Positions 33,959-46,561 of a stretch of 64,000 nucleotides of DNA are shown here, in pieces. A program made the translations under genes and the position numbers. Positions within the stretch are counted from its first letter, which is position 1, and each line of letters begins with the position of its first letter. Below the pieces are notes generated by a model. The model ran no database searches. It was not told the origin of the DNA and saw only the letters and a list, made by a program, of their open reading frames with translations. The stretch spans positions 45,787,652 to 45,851,651 of the forward strand of contig CM035163.1 of assembly GCA_020205615.1 (NCBI GenBank). The letters run 5' to 3'. This DNA is from Panax quinquefolius (taxonomy: Eukaryota; Streptophyta; Magnoliopsida; Apiales; Araliaceae).

Positions 33959-36564
33959 TGAAGACCCCAACTTATTATAAATGAAATTAAATTTCTATTT
34001 ATTATTTTGAAATAGTAAGGGTTGATTTGATTAATGTGGTTAAATTATCTTTATGGTAAAATGCGCAAATATTTTCAAATAAGCAAGTGGTTATAAAATA
34101 TTCATTGTTGTCGGAAATATTCGTTTGGTCGTGGAATATTCTTACCGCTTGGAATATTCGTATTTACGGCACAAATATTTCAAATTTCAAGTGTGTGGGC
34201 CCCATAACTAAAGCGATCGATGAAGAAAACGACAAGTATAAGTTGTTTATAAATAACTACAGAAGTTGTTACCAAGTATACTCGCTGAATACTCTTGTGG
34301 TTAAAACACAAGAAGATTACCTGTAGATTGCACCAATTATCGATTCTTACGTAAGAAGGCACTACTCAATAATTGTTACAAAGAATTACTGCTCAATATT
34401 TTATTTTATCGATTCAATAATTGCTACGCTGATATTTTATATTATCGTTGTTTCAATAATTGTCACTACACAAGATTTTCCATTATCGATCAATAATTCA
34501 TATTATTTGAATAATATTATTAGATAACATTATTGGCAATGTCTAGAAAGTTCTCGCTTAAGGAGAGGTTTGGTCACCTAATCATGCCAAAGAAGAGAAA
34601 ATCCTTATCGAAAGCCCCTCTTTCCCTGGAAACTACCGTCACAATATTGCGATTCTAGAATATTATTTGTGAATAATTAATTATTGATTTATATGATAAG
34701 GAAAATATTCATTTTATGTGGATATAGATGGAGAAAATTTTAAAGTGACAATTGTTGAAAATTTGATATTTTATCTTTTCCGATAAAATAATTCATTTAA
34801 ATATATTATTATATTTTAATAATATAATAATGGTGATATTTTTACAATGAATGTGGGATATATGAATATATGAGGAGGAAGAGTATTTTTGTTACTAAAA
34901 ATATTTAAAACATGTTAAACATGTTTCAGGGACCCCATTTCTCGACCGAAATTTGATTATAAATGAAAAATCGCCTGCTTGTGGATTTCTTGGCCAATTT
35001 CTCTTTTGAATTTGGAAAAACTTAACTTACAAAGTTGTAGAGAATGGAATTTCCTATGAAAAAGACATAAGGTTCAAATTTTTCTGATAAAAGGGCTATT
35101 TATTATGAATTATCAAAGTTCCAAGTTCTAAATAATTGATTTTTTGAAGTTTTAATTATTTTTTTTAAAAAAATTTTTTTTTTTTTGTGGGCCCCATGTG
35201 TGTGTTGATGGTCAATTCAGATCTTCAAAAAAGTAGGAGGAAAAATTTAAAAAATATATTATTATTATTAAATTTTCTTTTCGCTTTGTGTTCTAAAGCA
35301 TTTTCCTATAAATAGGTGCTTAGGTTAGAATTGAAAATCACACCGTAAACCAAGTTTTCTCTATATTATCGAGCGTTATTCTTGTGAGTATTTTGATACT
35401 TTGAGTGTTGCTATATTATGCAAGTTCCTTCAAAGACTATATCCAGATATTCCAAATGTAAGTACTATTCTTTTCGAGGTAAGGGATGTTATTTTTTTTT
35501 AAAAAATGATATTATTTCTTCTAATATCATTACGCCGAATATTGGTAAGATTTTTTTCTTGAAATTTTTGTCTTTTAGTGTCGGGTTACTATTCACGATA
35601 CGATACTATTCACGATACTATAATATTCACTTAATACTAACTATTCACAAAAAAAATTAAATTTTCGTTTTTTTGTCCAAAATATCTATTATGGATACTA
35701 GCTTTGATTGTATCCATGTTTTGATCATTCTTGAATTTTACTCCACTATGATTATTTATGAAGTATTTTTGAACTCGATTGTTTAAAGTACTAATCCTTA
35801 ATATTTGTTCTTTTTTGTTTCACCGATTCGCTTTTTTTAAAATATTTTTCATCATCCTCACCCCCTAAATGATGATATTATCAATATCTTCGCCCAGAGC
35901 AAAAGATGAATGATTTTTTGATGAATATCTTCGGCCCAGAAGTGCAAAGATGAACAAAAAGTTGAGATTTAATACGACTAATCGATGAATATCTTTGGCC
36001 TCAGAAGAAAAAATGATGAATATTTGATTCAAGATGAATATCGATTGATGTTACAGGATAAAATATTGATGATGGACTTTAAATTCATAGATTATAGTAG
36101 ATTTCATTCTCTACGTAACTCATCTATGAATTATTATTTCACCATGATTATTGATCCGAAACTTGTCATTTATTGTATTTTATCGATTTTTCCTCGTCAA
36201 GACTAACGATAATTTGTTCTATATTATCTTAGTCATAATATTCTTTATCGGGCTAGTTGAGCTCACCCTTTTCTTTTTGTTCCATTTTTCTTCTCGTGAG
36301 GCGAGAATGTAATGAGTTCTAGCTTCTGGGTGTGGAATGATGGTTCTAGAAAGTTGTTTTAGTAGTCCTCACCATTTTTGTAAAATAATGTATCAATAAT
36401 TGTAATGAGGACTTATTTGGGTGTGAATATTGTCTAGATGACAATATTTGTATTTAAACTCATGCTTTTATATGTCAGATTAATAAAGTTGTAGTTGTTT
36501 TTTCGCACTATGTTATTGACGACTCAAAAATGGGTGATGTATACCTATTTTGGGGGGCGCCACA
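33959..36564 (+). repeat. 5' LTR of C
   Basis: From GAAGACCCCAACTTATT to GGGGGGCGCCACA. It shares long stretches with the B LTR read on the minus strand, such as AAGGAGAGGTTTGGTCACC, and the same end GGGGGCG(C/T)CACA. It contains a diverged repeat of about 55 bp with GATGAATATCTT(C/T)GGCCC at 35870-36030. TATA-like CTATAAATAG at 35308-35317. No gene in it. Confidence 0.85.
35308..35317 (+). promoter_or_regulatory. TATA box of C 5' LTR
   Basis: CTATAAATAG, repeated in the 3' LTR at about 42678-42687. A matching CTATAAATAG lies on the minus strand of the B-family LTRs near 45274, 49949 and 59211. Confidence 0.6.
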
Positions 36565-36565
36565 A

Positions 36566-36580
36566 TGGGGTATCGTAGCT
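36566..36580 (+). other. Decayed tRNA-Met PBS of C
   Basis: TGGGGTATCGTAGCT directly after the LTR resembles TGGTATCAGAGCT with changes. B1 keeps a better copy (TGGTATCAAAGCT). Confidence 0.55.
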
Positions 36581-36756
36581 AGGGATATGATCTCCATGAG
36601 AGATCGGGGAATAGAACTAGAGGGGAGAGAGACGAGTAAAAATCTTCGCTAAAGGTGTCTTACCTAAGCTTATTTGTTGGTCGGTCAAGATATAGGGATA
36701 TTATGTGATATGTTGATTTCTTTAATTAACCCTTGTTTTATGGCGCATTTTTGAGA

Positions 36757-37900
36757 ATGTCGACCGAGAATGTTAACAAAGGAGTAAATGAGACCGTGGA
36801 GACACCTTTACTCACCAACGAGGAGAACGTGCAACAGTCCGCAATGTTCCTCCCGTGAACAACACCACCGAAAGCGATGATGAACGACGGAATGTTTAGA
36901 AGCTTTTTGCGCTCATATGCAAAATCGCATTTAGGAGACTCGTGCACAAAATACAGTGGAAATGATAACAACGCACGCTTTTGTCACAAACAAAGCAGCT
37001 TCAAAGAGTCGGGACCACCGTAATTCGGGAAAAGCCGAATCCGATTAAGGCGCGTAACGTGGGTCAAATAAATTACCAAGATATTCGATGTCTTGGGATG
37101 CACGGAGGAATGTAAGGTTCCATTCGCCACCTTTTATGTTCCAGAATGAGGCAGACATCGGTGGGAATCAGGAAGCGTACTCCATCCAAATTAAGCACTC
37201 AAAGATGTCTTGGGAGACGCTTTCAGAATCTATTTAATGACAAGTACTTTCCTCGAAAGTATTCATCTATACGAAGGAAGTGGAGTTTATTAGATTGAAC
37301 AAAACAACACGACGGTCCCAAAGACGAGGCGAAGTTTGCAGAGTTATCCGTGTTCAGACCTCATTCGGTGGAGAATGAGGAACGATGACGCGGATGTTTC
37401 GAGAGGTTTGAAACCCCAGATATACGCCAATATCTCATTTCTCATAAATTTTCTCTATATTCATATGTTGTCAATGTGGCTCAATTATTAGAGCGAGATA
37501 ACGAGTACGCTCAACCGAGGGACCACAACCAGATCATACCTAGATAAAGCAAATATCATAACAACGATAACCAAATGAGAAAGAAAAATACTGACACAAA
37601 AGCTGGTAACCACTCCGTGGTAATCATGGCCATGAAAATAGAAGAAGTTTAGTCTGGGGAGATTTTAAAAAGAGGAGATTCAACAATGACAATGTGAAGA
37701 CGCCAAAGACAAAAGAAGAATCGGTTCTAAGGGAGGAGAACGACCACCTATCAGATGCTATAAATGCGGAAAGAGGGACATATCACCAAACCGCCCACAA
37801 CAGCTCAAGGTATGTTATAATTGTGGAAAGGAAGGACATATCGCCGAGATCAGACAAGAAAGCGAAAACCAAGTCCAATGGGGATGGTGACTCAAAAGGT
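36757..37900 (+). pseudogene. C gag
   Basis: ATG at 36757 (MSTENVNKGVNETVETPLL). Later fragments, in shifting frames, include FDVLGCTEECKVPFATFYV near 37085 and, at 37756-37870, two zinc knuckles of the C-x2-C type: CYKCGKR, damaged, and CYNCGKEGHIAE, lacking its last Cys. Many small indels make it non-functional as read. Confidence 0.7.
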
Positions 37901-37999
37901 CATCCCCGTAAAAGTCAAAGTCAATCTGCCTCGAAAGAGCGCTTTATCGTGATCGGTCAAAATGCGAGGAACCCAAACGAGGTGATCACGGTAAGCTAA

Positions 38000-38640
38000 T
38001 CATAAATTCTCACAAGTTTATACCTTACTAGATACCGGCATACCCATTCATTTATCTCTCCCGCTTGTGCTCAACGCTTAAACTTAACTCCTAGAAATTA
38101 GACTTTGATTTATCTCGAGACTCCGCTAGAGAAAACTTTCATCACATCCACTCGCTTATAAATCTTGTTTGATCCAAGTCAGCACCATCACACATTACCT
38201 CGTCGATCTTATCTCTTTAAAGATACTTGCTTTTGATGTGATTTTAGGATTGATCGTTAACTACTCATCATGCCAAAATTGATTGTTTTCGTAAGGTCAT
38301 TAGTTTTCATATTCCTAACCAACCCGTTGTATTTAATTTCAAGCAACTAAACCACTAAAATCAATCACCGCTATATCAAGTCATAAAGCTATTCGCTTAT
38401 TGAAAAACGGATGTCAAGCTTTCTTAGCCCATGTTATGGATTTGAATAAAGACACGCCGATTTGAATAATATTCCCATTGTTAGTAAATTTCCGACGATT
38501 TCAAGAACTTCCCGCCTACCCCCGTAACGTGAAGTTGAATTTTTATCGATCTTGAACCCGCATACAAAGCCCATTTCTAAAACCCCATATCGAATGGCTC
38601 CTATTGAACTTCAGAGTTAAAGGTCCAACTACAGAGTTGT
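38000..38640 (+). pseudogene. C protease region
   Basis: The active site appears as YLLDTGIP with Asp-Thr-Gly at 38031-38039. Surrounding sequence is heavily shifted. Lies between gag and RT as in other chromoviruses. Confidence 0.6.
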
Positions 38641-39440
38641 TGGACATCTGCTTTCATTCGGCCCAGTACATCTCCTCGGGGTGCTCCTGCTTTATTTGTA
38701 AAGAAGAAAGACGGAGTATGCGACTTTCAGATTGACTATCGAGAATCGAACCATGTCACCATCAAGAATAGGTATCCGCTACCTCGCATTGATGACCTGC
38801 TTGACCAAATAGCAAGGAGCACAATTCTTTTCAAAGATCGATCTTCGCTCGATATCATCACCAAAGATTAGAATCGAGGATATTCCAAAGACCGCCTTCG
38901 TAACTCTGTACGACGCATTATGAATTCTTAGTCATGTCTTTTGATCGACTAATGCTCCCGCGGCTTTCATGGATATGATGAACCGAGTATTCAAGGAATA
39001 TTTGATCAATTCGTTGTTGTTTTATCACGACATCCTCATATATTCCAAAAGTCGTGAAGATCATGAGCACCATTTGAAGTCGGTACTCCAAAGGCTTCGT
39101 GAAAAAGCTATATGCCAAGTTGAAGAAATGCGAGTTCGCTTGAGGAAGTAGCATTCCTCGGGCACGTGGTGTCAAAACATGGAGTATCTGCTGAATCCAC
39201 CAAGATCAAGCAATACAAAGTTGGAGCAACCAAGTCTGCGATCAAGTACGTAGCTTTCTCGGGCTTAGCCGGTTATTATCGAGATTCATGGAAGGATTTT
39301 CTCGAATCGCTACTCCATTAACTCAAATTGACTCTTAAAGATACAAAATTGTATATGGAGCGAGGAATGCGAGAAGAGTTTCCAAGAGCTTAAGAGGAGA
39401 CTCATTTCGCACTCTGCTCGACAATACCATCCGTTCGATG
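38641..39440 (+). pseudogene. C reverse transcriptase
   Basis: Reads [16 protein letters not shown] (near 38700), [16 protein letters not shown] (near 38770) and SLLFYHDILIYSKSREDH (near 39015). The catalytic FIDD/YMDD position reads FYHD, so the first aspartate is lost. Frames change several times. Confidence 0.75.
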
Positions 39441-39900
39441 GATTTGTTATCTACAAATGATGCTTCGTGCAAAGGGTTAGGATGTGTTCTCATGCAACAT
39501 GGGAAAGTCATAGCCTATGCGCCTCGCGACAACTTAAAGAATATGAGAGGAATTATCCTACTCATGATCTAGAGTCATAAAGCAGCTTGCTTTCAAGCTA
39601 AAGATCCGGAGGCACTATCTATATGGGGAGAAAGTGGAGATATATTCGCACCATAAAAGCCTCAAATATTTCTTCACCCAAAAGGAACTCAACACGCAAG
39701 AACGACGCTGCTCTCGAGTCTGTTAAAAAGATTACGACCACACCATTCAATACCATCCCGAAAAAAAAGCAAACGACGGTAGAAGATCATATGCGCGAAA
39801 AGATGTTGAGTAGAAGATCATATGCAGAACGAAGAATTCAAGACGATGTCAAGTATATCAAGTATAGAACCAACTTTAATCGATAGTTAAAGTTGCTCAA
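39441..39900 (+). pseudogene. C RNase H
   Basis: Reads TNDASCKGLGCVLMQHGKV near 39455, then a FTQKELN-type segment at about 39675. Frameshifted afterwards. Confidence 0.65.
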
Positions 39901-41095
39901 GCCACGTAATCTTGAGCTGATGCGCGTGAAGAAGAAAAGAAAGTACAAGAAGGTGCTATTCCGTAAGCAAGAATCGATGAAGAAGGAATACTTCGAGTCC
40001 ACCTGCACTTTCAGTTCCTAACGACTGATTTGAAGTACAAGATCATGATGGAGGCACACAATACACCGCTTGCAATCCATCTCGAAGTACCAAAATGTAT
40101 CGTGATCTTCGACATACATTTTGGTGGAACAATACGAAGAGAGAGATTGCAAAGTTTATCTCGAGGTGTTTAACTTGTCAACGTAAAAAGGCGAGCATCA
40201 AGTGCCTAAGGGTCCATCAGAACCACTTGAGATTCCAAATGGAAGTGGGAACACATTACCATGGATTTCAAGTTGGGTCTTCCCACGGCTTTCAAGGCAT
40301 AAATGCTATTTGGGTTATTGTTGATAGATTAACCAAGTCCGCTTCATTTCTTGCCGACACGGAGACTTATTCCTCGAACGCCTTGCTCATATGTATATAT
40401 AAAATGAGATTGTGAGATTGCATGGCATGCCAAGATCCATAGTTTTGGATCGCGACCCAAGATTCACTTCACGATTTTGGGTTAGCTTGCAAAAAGCTAC
40501 GGGCACGGATTTACGATTCTGGGCTTCTAAGATACCATCCTCAAACCAGACGGACAATCGAGAGAGACTATTCAAACTCTTGAAGATCTATTAAGACTCG
40601 TGGTCCTAGACTTCAAAGGAGTTGATAAGTATTTACCATCAGTGGAATTCTCCTACAACAACAACAGCTTATCGTGCAAGTATAGTGTGGCTCCATTCAA
40701 GCATTATATGGACGAAAGTGTCGCTTCCAATATGTTGGGATGAGGTGGGTGAAGCAACATTGTTGGGACCAGAGTTGGTACGTATGACTACGTAAAAGAT
40801 CCAAATGATTCGACAACGATACAAACCAAGACAAGATCGACAAAAGAGTTATGCGATCTTCATCGAAAGGACGTGGAATTTAGTATCGGGGATCATGATT
40901 GTCATGTGTCGCTCCATGGAAGGGAGTTACAAGATTTGGGAAAAGAGGAAAGCTCAATCCACGATTTATCGGTCCATTTCAGATTCTCGACCGAGTAGGA
41001 AATGTGGCCTATAGACTCGCTACACCTCCAAGTATGTCTCGTGTTCATAATGTTTTTCATATATCCGTGCTTCAGAATATGTGAAAGACCCGAAC
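39901..41095 (+). pseudogene. C integrase
   Basis: Zinc-binding end: MYRDLRHTFWWNNTKREIAK and CLTCQRKKA (40095-40195). Core: AIWVIVDRLTKSASFL (about 40305) and [18 protein letters not shown] (about 40420). C-terminal part: GKLNPRFIGPFQILDRVGNV and VHNVFHISVLQNM (40960-41084), which is typical of chromoviruses of the Tekay/Del group. Confidence 0.8.
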
Positions 41096-41300
41096 CACGT
41101 TATTCAAGTTAGAACCGAGATGAGATAGTCAAGACTTAACGTATTTAGAGGTACCTATCAAGATCTTGGATAGAAGGAGCATGTCCTACGACAAAAGGTC
41201 ATACCACAAGTCAAAGTTTTGTGGAGGAACCATGCTATAGAGGAAATGACCGAGTTGAAAACGAAATGAAAGCGAGGTATCCTCACCTTTTCAAACACTG
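41096..41300 (+). pseudogene. C chromodomain remnant
   Basis: After integrase, broken frames give a KVLWRNHA-like piece (near 41215) and NEMKARYPHLF (near 41265), the C-terminal chromodomain pattern of Tekay-type pol. Chromodomains steer integration toward marked chromatin. Key aromatic residues cannot be judged in this copy. Confidence 0.6.
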
Positions 41301-41330
41301 TGTACGTACGCCAATTTCGAGGACAAAATT

Positions 41331-41349
41331 TCATAAGGAGGGGAGGTCA
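41331..41349 (+). other. Polypurine tract of C
   Basis: AAGGAGGGGAGG just before the LTR. The upstream GACAAAATTTCATAA matches the B1 interior, which reads GGCAAAATTTCATAAAGAGGGGAG on the minus strand. Confidence 0.7.
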
Positions 41350-43846
41350 GAAGACCCCAACTTATTATTAAATGAAATTAAATTTCTCTATTTATTATTT
41401 TGAAATAGTAAGGGTGATTTGATTAATGTGGTTAGTTATGGGTAAAATGCGCAAATATTTCAAATAAGCAAGTGGTTATAAAATATTCATTGTTGTCGGA
41501 AATATTCGTTTGGTCGTGGAATATTCTTACCGCTCGGAATATTCGTATTTACGACAAAAAATTTTGTGTGGGCCCCATAACTAAAAAGCGATTGATGAAG
41601 AAAAACGACAAGTATAAGTTGTTTATAAATAACTACGAAGTTGTTACCAAGTAATAATCGTTGAAATACCCTGTGGTTAAAACACAAGAAGATACCAGAT
41701 TGCACCAATTATTGATTCTTACGTAAGAAGGCACTACTCAATAATTGTTACAAAGAATTATCGCTCAATATTTTATTTTATCGATTCAATAATTGCTACG
41801 CTTGATATTTTATATTATCATTGTTTCAATAATTGTCACTACACAAAGATTTTCCATTATCGATCAATAATTCATATTATTTGAATAATATTATTAGATA
41901 ACATTATTGGCAATGTCTAGAAAGTTCTCGCTCAAGGAGAGGTTTGGTCACCTAATCATGCGCCACCAAGAAGAGAAATCCTTATCGAAAGCCCCTTTCC
42001 TCGAACTACCGTCACAAAGATTGTGATTCTCAGAATATTATTTGTGAATAATTAATTATTAATTTATATGATAAGGAAAATATTCATTTTATGTGGATAT
42101 AGATGGAGAAAATTTTAAAGTGACAATTGTTGAAAATTGATATTTTATCTTTTCTCGATAAAATAATTCATTTAAATATATTATTATATTTTAATAATAT
42201 AATAATGGTGATATTTTTACAATGAATGTGGGATATATGAATATATGAGGAGGAGGAGTATTTTTTTGTTACTAAAAATATTTAAAACATGTTAAACATG
42301 TTTGTGGGGCCCATTTCTCGACCGAAATTTGATTATAAATTTGAAAATCGTCTGCTGTGATTTCTACCAATTTCGCTTGAATTTGGAAAACTTAAACTTA
42401 CAAAGTTGTAGAGAATGGAATTTCCTATGGAAAAGACATAAGGTTCAAATTTTTCTCGATAAAAGGGCTATTTATTATGAATTATCAAGTTCAAGTTCCA
42501 AAAATAATTGATTTTTGAAGTTTTAAATATTTTTTTAAGAAAAACATTTTTTTGTTTGTGGGCCCCACTAAATGTGTAGTTAAATGGTGAATTCAGATTT
42601 CAAAGTGTGGCTAAGAAAAATTTTAATAAATATTATTATTTTATTAAATTTTCTCGCTTTTGTTCTAAAGCATTTTCCTATAAATAGGTGTTTAGGTTAG
42701 AATTGAAAATCACACCGTAAACCAAAGTTTTCTCTCTATATTATCGAGTTTATTCTTGTGAGTATTTTGATACTTTGAGTGTTGCTATATACTATGCAAG
42801 TTCCTTCAAAGACTATATCCAAATATTCCAAATGTAAGTACTATTCTTTTTTCGAGGTAAGGGATGTTATTTTTTTTTAAAATGATATTATTTCTTCTAA
42901 TATCATTACGCCGAATATCGGTAAGATTTTTCTTGTGAAATTTTGTCTTTTTTTGTGTTTGGGTTACTATTCACGATACTATTACACTATTCACGATGAT
43001 ACTATTATTCACAATACTACTATTCACAAAAAAAATTAAATTTTCATTTTTTTGTCCAAAATATCTATTATGGATACTAGCTTTGATCAGATCCATGTTT
43101 TGATCATTCTTGAATTTTACTCCACTATGATTATTTATGAAGTATTTTTGAACTCGATTGTTTAAAAGTACTAATCCTTAATATTTGTTCTTTTGTTTCA
43201 ATCGATTCGCTTTTCTTTAAAATATTTTTCATCATCCTCACCCCTAAATGATGATATTATCAATATCTTCGGCCCAGAAAGGCAAAAGATGAATGAATTT
43301 TCTTATGAATATCTTTGGCCCGTAGTGCAAAGATGAACAAGTGTTGAGATGAATATGACTAACTCGATGAATATCTTTAGCCCCAGAGTGCAAAGATGAA
43401 TATTTGATTCAAGATGAATATCGATTGATGTTACAGGATAAAATATCGATGATGGACTTTTAAATTCATAGATTATAGTAGATTTCATTCTCTACGTAAC
43501 TCATCTATGAATTATTATTTCACCATAATATTGATCCAAAACTTGTCATTTCTATTGTATTTTATCGATTTTTCTCTCGTCAAGACTAACGATAATTTGT
43601 TCTATATTATCTTAGTCATAATATTCTTTATCGGGCTAGTTGAGCTCACCCTTTTCCTTTTTGTTCCATTTTTCTTCTCGTGAGGCGAGAATGTAGTGAG
43701 TTCTAGTCTGGGTAATGGAATGATGGTTCTAGAAAGTTGTTTTAGTAGTCCTCACCATTTTTGTAAAATAATGTATCAATAATTGTAATGAGGACTTATT
43801 TGGGTGTGAATATTGTCTAGATGACAATATTTGTATTTAAACTCAT
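41350..43846 (+). repeat. 3' LTR of C, truncated
   Basis: Aligns with 33959-36463 of the 5' LTR. At AACTCAT it jumps directly into B1 LTR sequence (TCCCAAATCTTGGC). The last 101 bp of the LTR are absent. Confidence 0.85.
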
Positions 43847-46215
43847 TCCCAAATCTTGGCGGGATCTTACACATGTTAACGTGAGGTCCCAGCTTAAATT
43901 TCATGGTCATCTGAGTTATAGAACTCCAGTTATAGCATTTTTCGTCGGAAAAACCTAAATATTGAAACAGTCATAACTTGCTCATTTTCAGTCGGAATGA
44001 GCTCTTTTTTGGACAGGAGGTACTTTATACCATATATTTCCATGTCCTAAAAGGTCGGAATTTTTCTCACAAATTAAGTGCCCGAAACAGGCCTTACAAA
44101 TATTTGGGCAGTAGCTTTTTCTCCTTTTTCACTTTTTTTGTGTTTTGTTAAAAATAGTCCATACAAAAATCTAAAACTCCTCTTTCAGTGATTCCTCTTG
44201 GAGATGTTAGAAAACTTATCATAATATCCTCTTAAATTTTTCTAGAATTTTTTAATGTCCGAAAAATTACAAAACTGCAAATGGATTTTTGCCCGCCATG
44301 CGGTAATCCACGTAGACAGATTATTTCCACAATTTAATAAGGAATGAAAACAAAGGATCATTCACCATGCATGTGGTAATCCACATAGACATGTTATTCC
44401 AACAGAATAATAAAGAATGGAATAACAGAAGAATTCACCATGCATATGGTAATCCACATAGACAGGTTATTCCAACAGAATAATAAAGAATGGAATAACA
44501 GAAGAATTCACCATGCATGCGATAGACCGCATGCATGTGTTATTCCAACGTAATAATAAAGAATGAAACCAGTCATGCGTAATCCGCACATGCATATGAT
44601 ATTCTAATGTAATAATAAAGAATAGAATAACAACGAAATTCACCATGCATGCGATAGACCAGCTCGCATAAAAGTTATTCCAATGTAATAATAAAGAATG
44701 GAACCAAGTCACGCATAAACGCATTGCACGTGATATTCCAATGTAATGATAAATAATGGAATAATAGAAGAATTTCACCATGTATGCAGTACTTCGCGTA
44801 GACATGTTATTCCAACATAATAATAAAAAATAGAATAACAGAAGAATTTCACCATGTATGCGGTACTTCACATAGATAGGTTATTCTAACATAATAATAA
44901 AGAATGGAATAACAGAAGAATTTCACCATGTATGTGGTACTTCGCATAGACAGGTTATTCCAACGTAATAATAAAGAATGGAATAACAGAAGAATTTCAC
45001 CATGTATGCAGTACTTTGCATAGACAGGTTATTCCAACATAATAATAAAGAATGGAATAACAGACGCTCTCTTAATGAATACGAAAGAAATAATACCCCT
45101 TACGAGTACAACAAATAATATCTCTTACCTTAGAAGAAGACTGGATACTGGAATAGTGAGGTAGCAGACTTCTCTTCTTCTTTCTCTCTATAGCTTCTCT
45201 CTCTATAATTTCTCTATAACAATTGCTCTATAGCTTTAGTGAATTGGTGAGAAATGAAGGAAGAATGAGCTTCTATTTATAGGAAAATATAGTTTCGATA
45301 ATTTTATATTTTTGGGCTCGAAATATTATAGTACAATACCTCCAACTTTTCTTTCATTTTTAATTTAGTCCTGCAAGTATTATCAAACTTGCACCACCTC
45401 CCCTAATAGTAAATCATGTGAATCAATAGTTCTAGACATGTGAAAATACGAATTACAGTATAGTACCTCCATCTATACCTCCATTTTAAACTTAGTCATG
45501 CAAGTATTATCAATCTTGCACCAACTCCCCTAATAGTACAAGAATGTGAATCAATAATACACACATGTGAACAAATAGTTATAATCATGTGAATTAATAG
45601 CAATTAATTTCTCATTTATCTGGTTAATTACCCGATTGATCAATATAACCTCCAAACATCAATTATTATCGAAATAAATGTCAATTTCCACTAACACTAA
45701 TAATCCCAACACAACGGAACTATCAATTTCATCTTTAATCAACACGAACTTATTCATCATTAATATTATAACTCGCCATATTTACTTAACCAGTGTCGCT
45801 CCCGTGAAAGAGGGGGCTTTCCGATAAGGATTTCTCCTTATCATGCCAAGCAATTAGGTGACCAAACCTCTCCTTGACAGAACTTCTAGACATTATTAAT
45901 ATTGCAAATAATAATATGAATAACTTTGTCGTCTCAATTATTGATTTAATAATATATCATATTGTAACAATAATTGAATAAAACTGAGTGACTTCTTACG
46001 TAAGCATTAATAATCAATATCGTATGCTACTATGCAACCACGCGTATTACTATACGTTTACCATCGATTATTTTTCTGACAACTTGTTTACTTTGAAAAA
46101 AAAAATTCAAATATCACCCGTAACTTTAACCTTTTATCAATTTAACCACTTACTAAATCAATAATAATTATAAGGAAATTGAATACTTTCATTTCATAAA
46201 ATTTGGGATCTCACA
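43847..46215 (-). repeat. 3' LTR of B1, proximal piece (right of C)
   Basis: Matches 48447-50886 of the right LTR. Together with 33649-33958 it makes a 2.7 kb LTR against 4.3 kb on the right; the part equal to about 46871-48446 is missing. Minus-strand TATA-like CTATAAATAG near 45274. Confidence 0.85.
44350..45062. repeat. 73-bp hairpin repeat array in B1 left LTR
   Basis: About ten imperfect units of roughly 60-77 bp (commonly 73). Each has GGTTATTCCAAC then AATAATAAAGAATGGAATAACAG, so TTATTCCA and TGGAATAA can pair within each unit; the rest reads GAATTTCACCATG(C/T)ATG with variable sequence. The ORFs that cross it are repeat by-products. Confidence 0.85.
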
Positions 46216-46561
46216 ATCTCCCCTCTTTATGAAATTTTGCCCTCAAAATTTACGTACGTACCTAATATTCGAAGAGATAAAAATACCTTGCTTTCCTTTC
46301 GGATTGTACCTTCCCGGCTATTTCCTCTCTTTCATGATTTTCCCATTTCTCATCTCTTGTATTTCAGATATCATTCTAGAATACAGTTTCAAAATAAGGG
46401 TTAATTGAGATGCCATATATTATCCCTATACTCTGACCGACTAATTAAATACCAAATAAACTTAGGTAGGTCATACTAGCGAAGGAATTCCCCGTCTCTC
46501 CCCTCCTAGTTCTTGTCTCACATCTCAGCCAAGGATCATATCCCTAAGCTTTGATACCATT
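46216..46561 (-). other. B1 internal region, 346 bp
   Basis: On the minus strand: a PBS TGGTATCAAAGC (46548-46559), a leader with GGGATATGATCC and GGTCGGTCAGAGTATAGGGA that matches 36580-36700 of C, then a short stretch leading to GGGCAAAATTTCATAAAGAGGGGAG, which matches the end of C pol and its polypurine tract. Everything coding is absent. Confidence 0.8.

Larger units (their letters stand above)
33959..43846 (+). mobile_element. Element C, decayed Tekay-like chromovirus
   Basis: Plus-strand Ty3/gypsy element: 5' LTR 33959-36564, PBS from 36566, broken gag-pol 36757-41290, polypurine tract 41331-41349, 3' LTR 41350-43846 lacking its last 100 bp. It sits inside the LTR of B1 in opposite orientation. 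The start is uncertain by a few bases because the two LTR copies differ there. No target duplication remains, since the right end is deleted. Confidence 0.8.
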
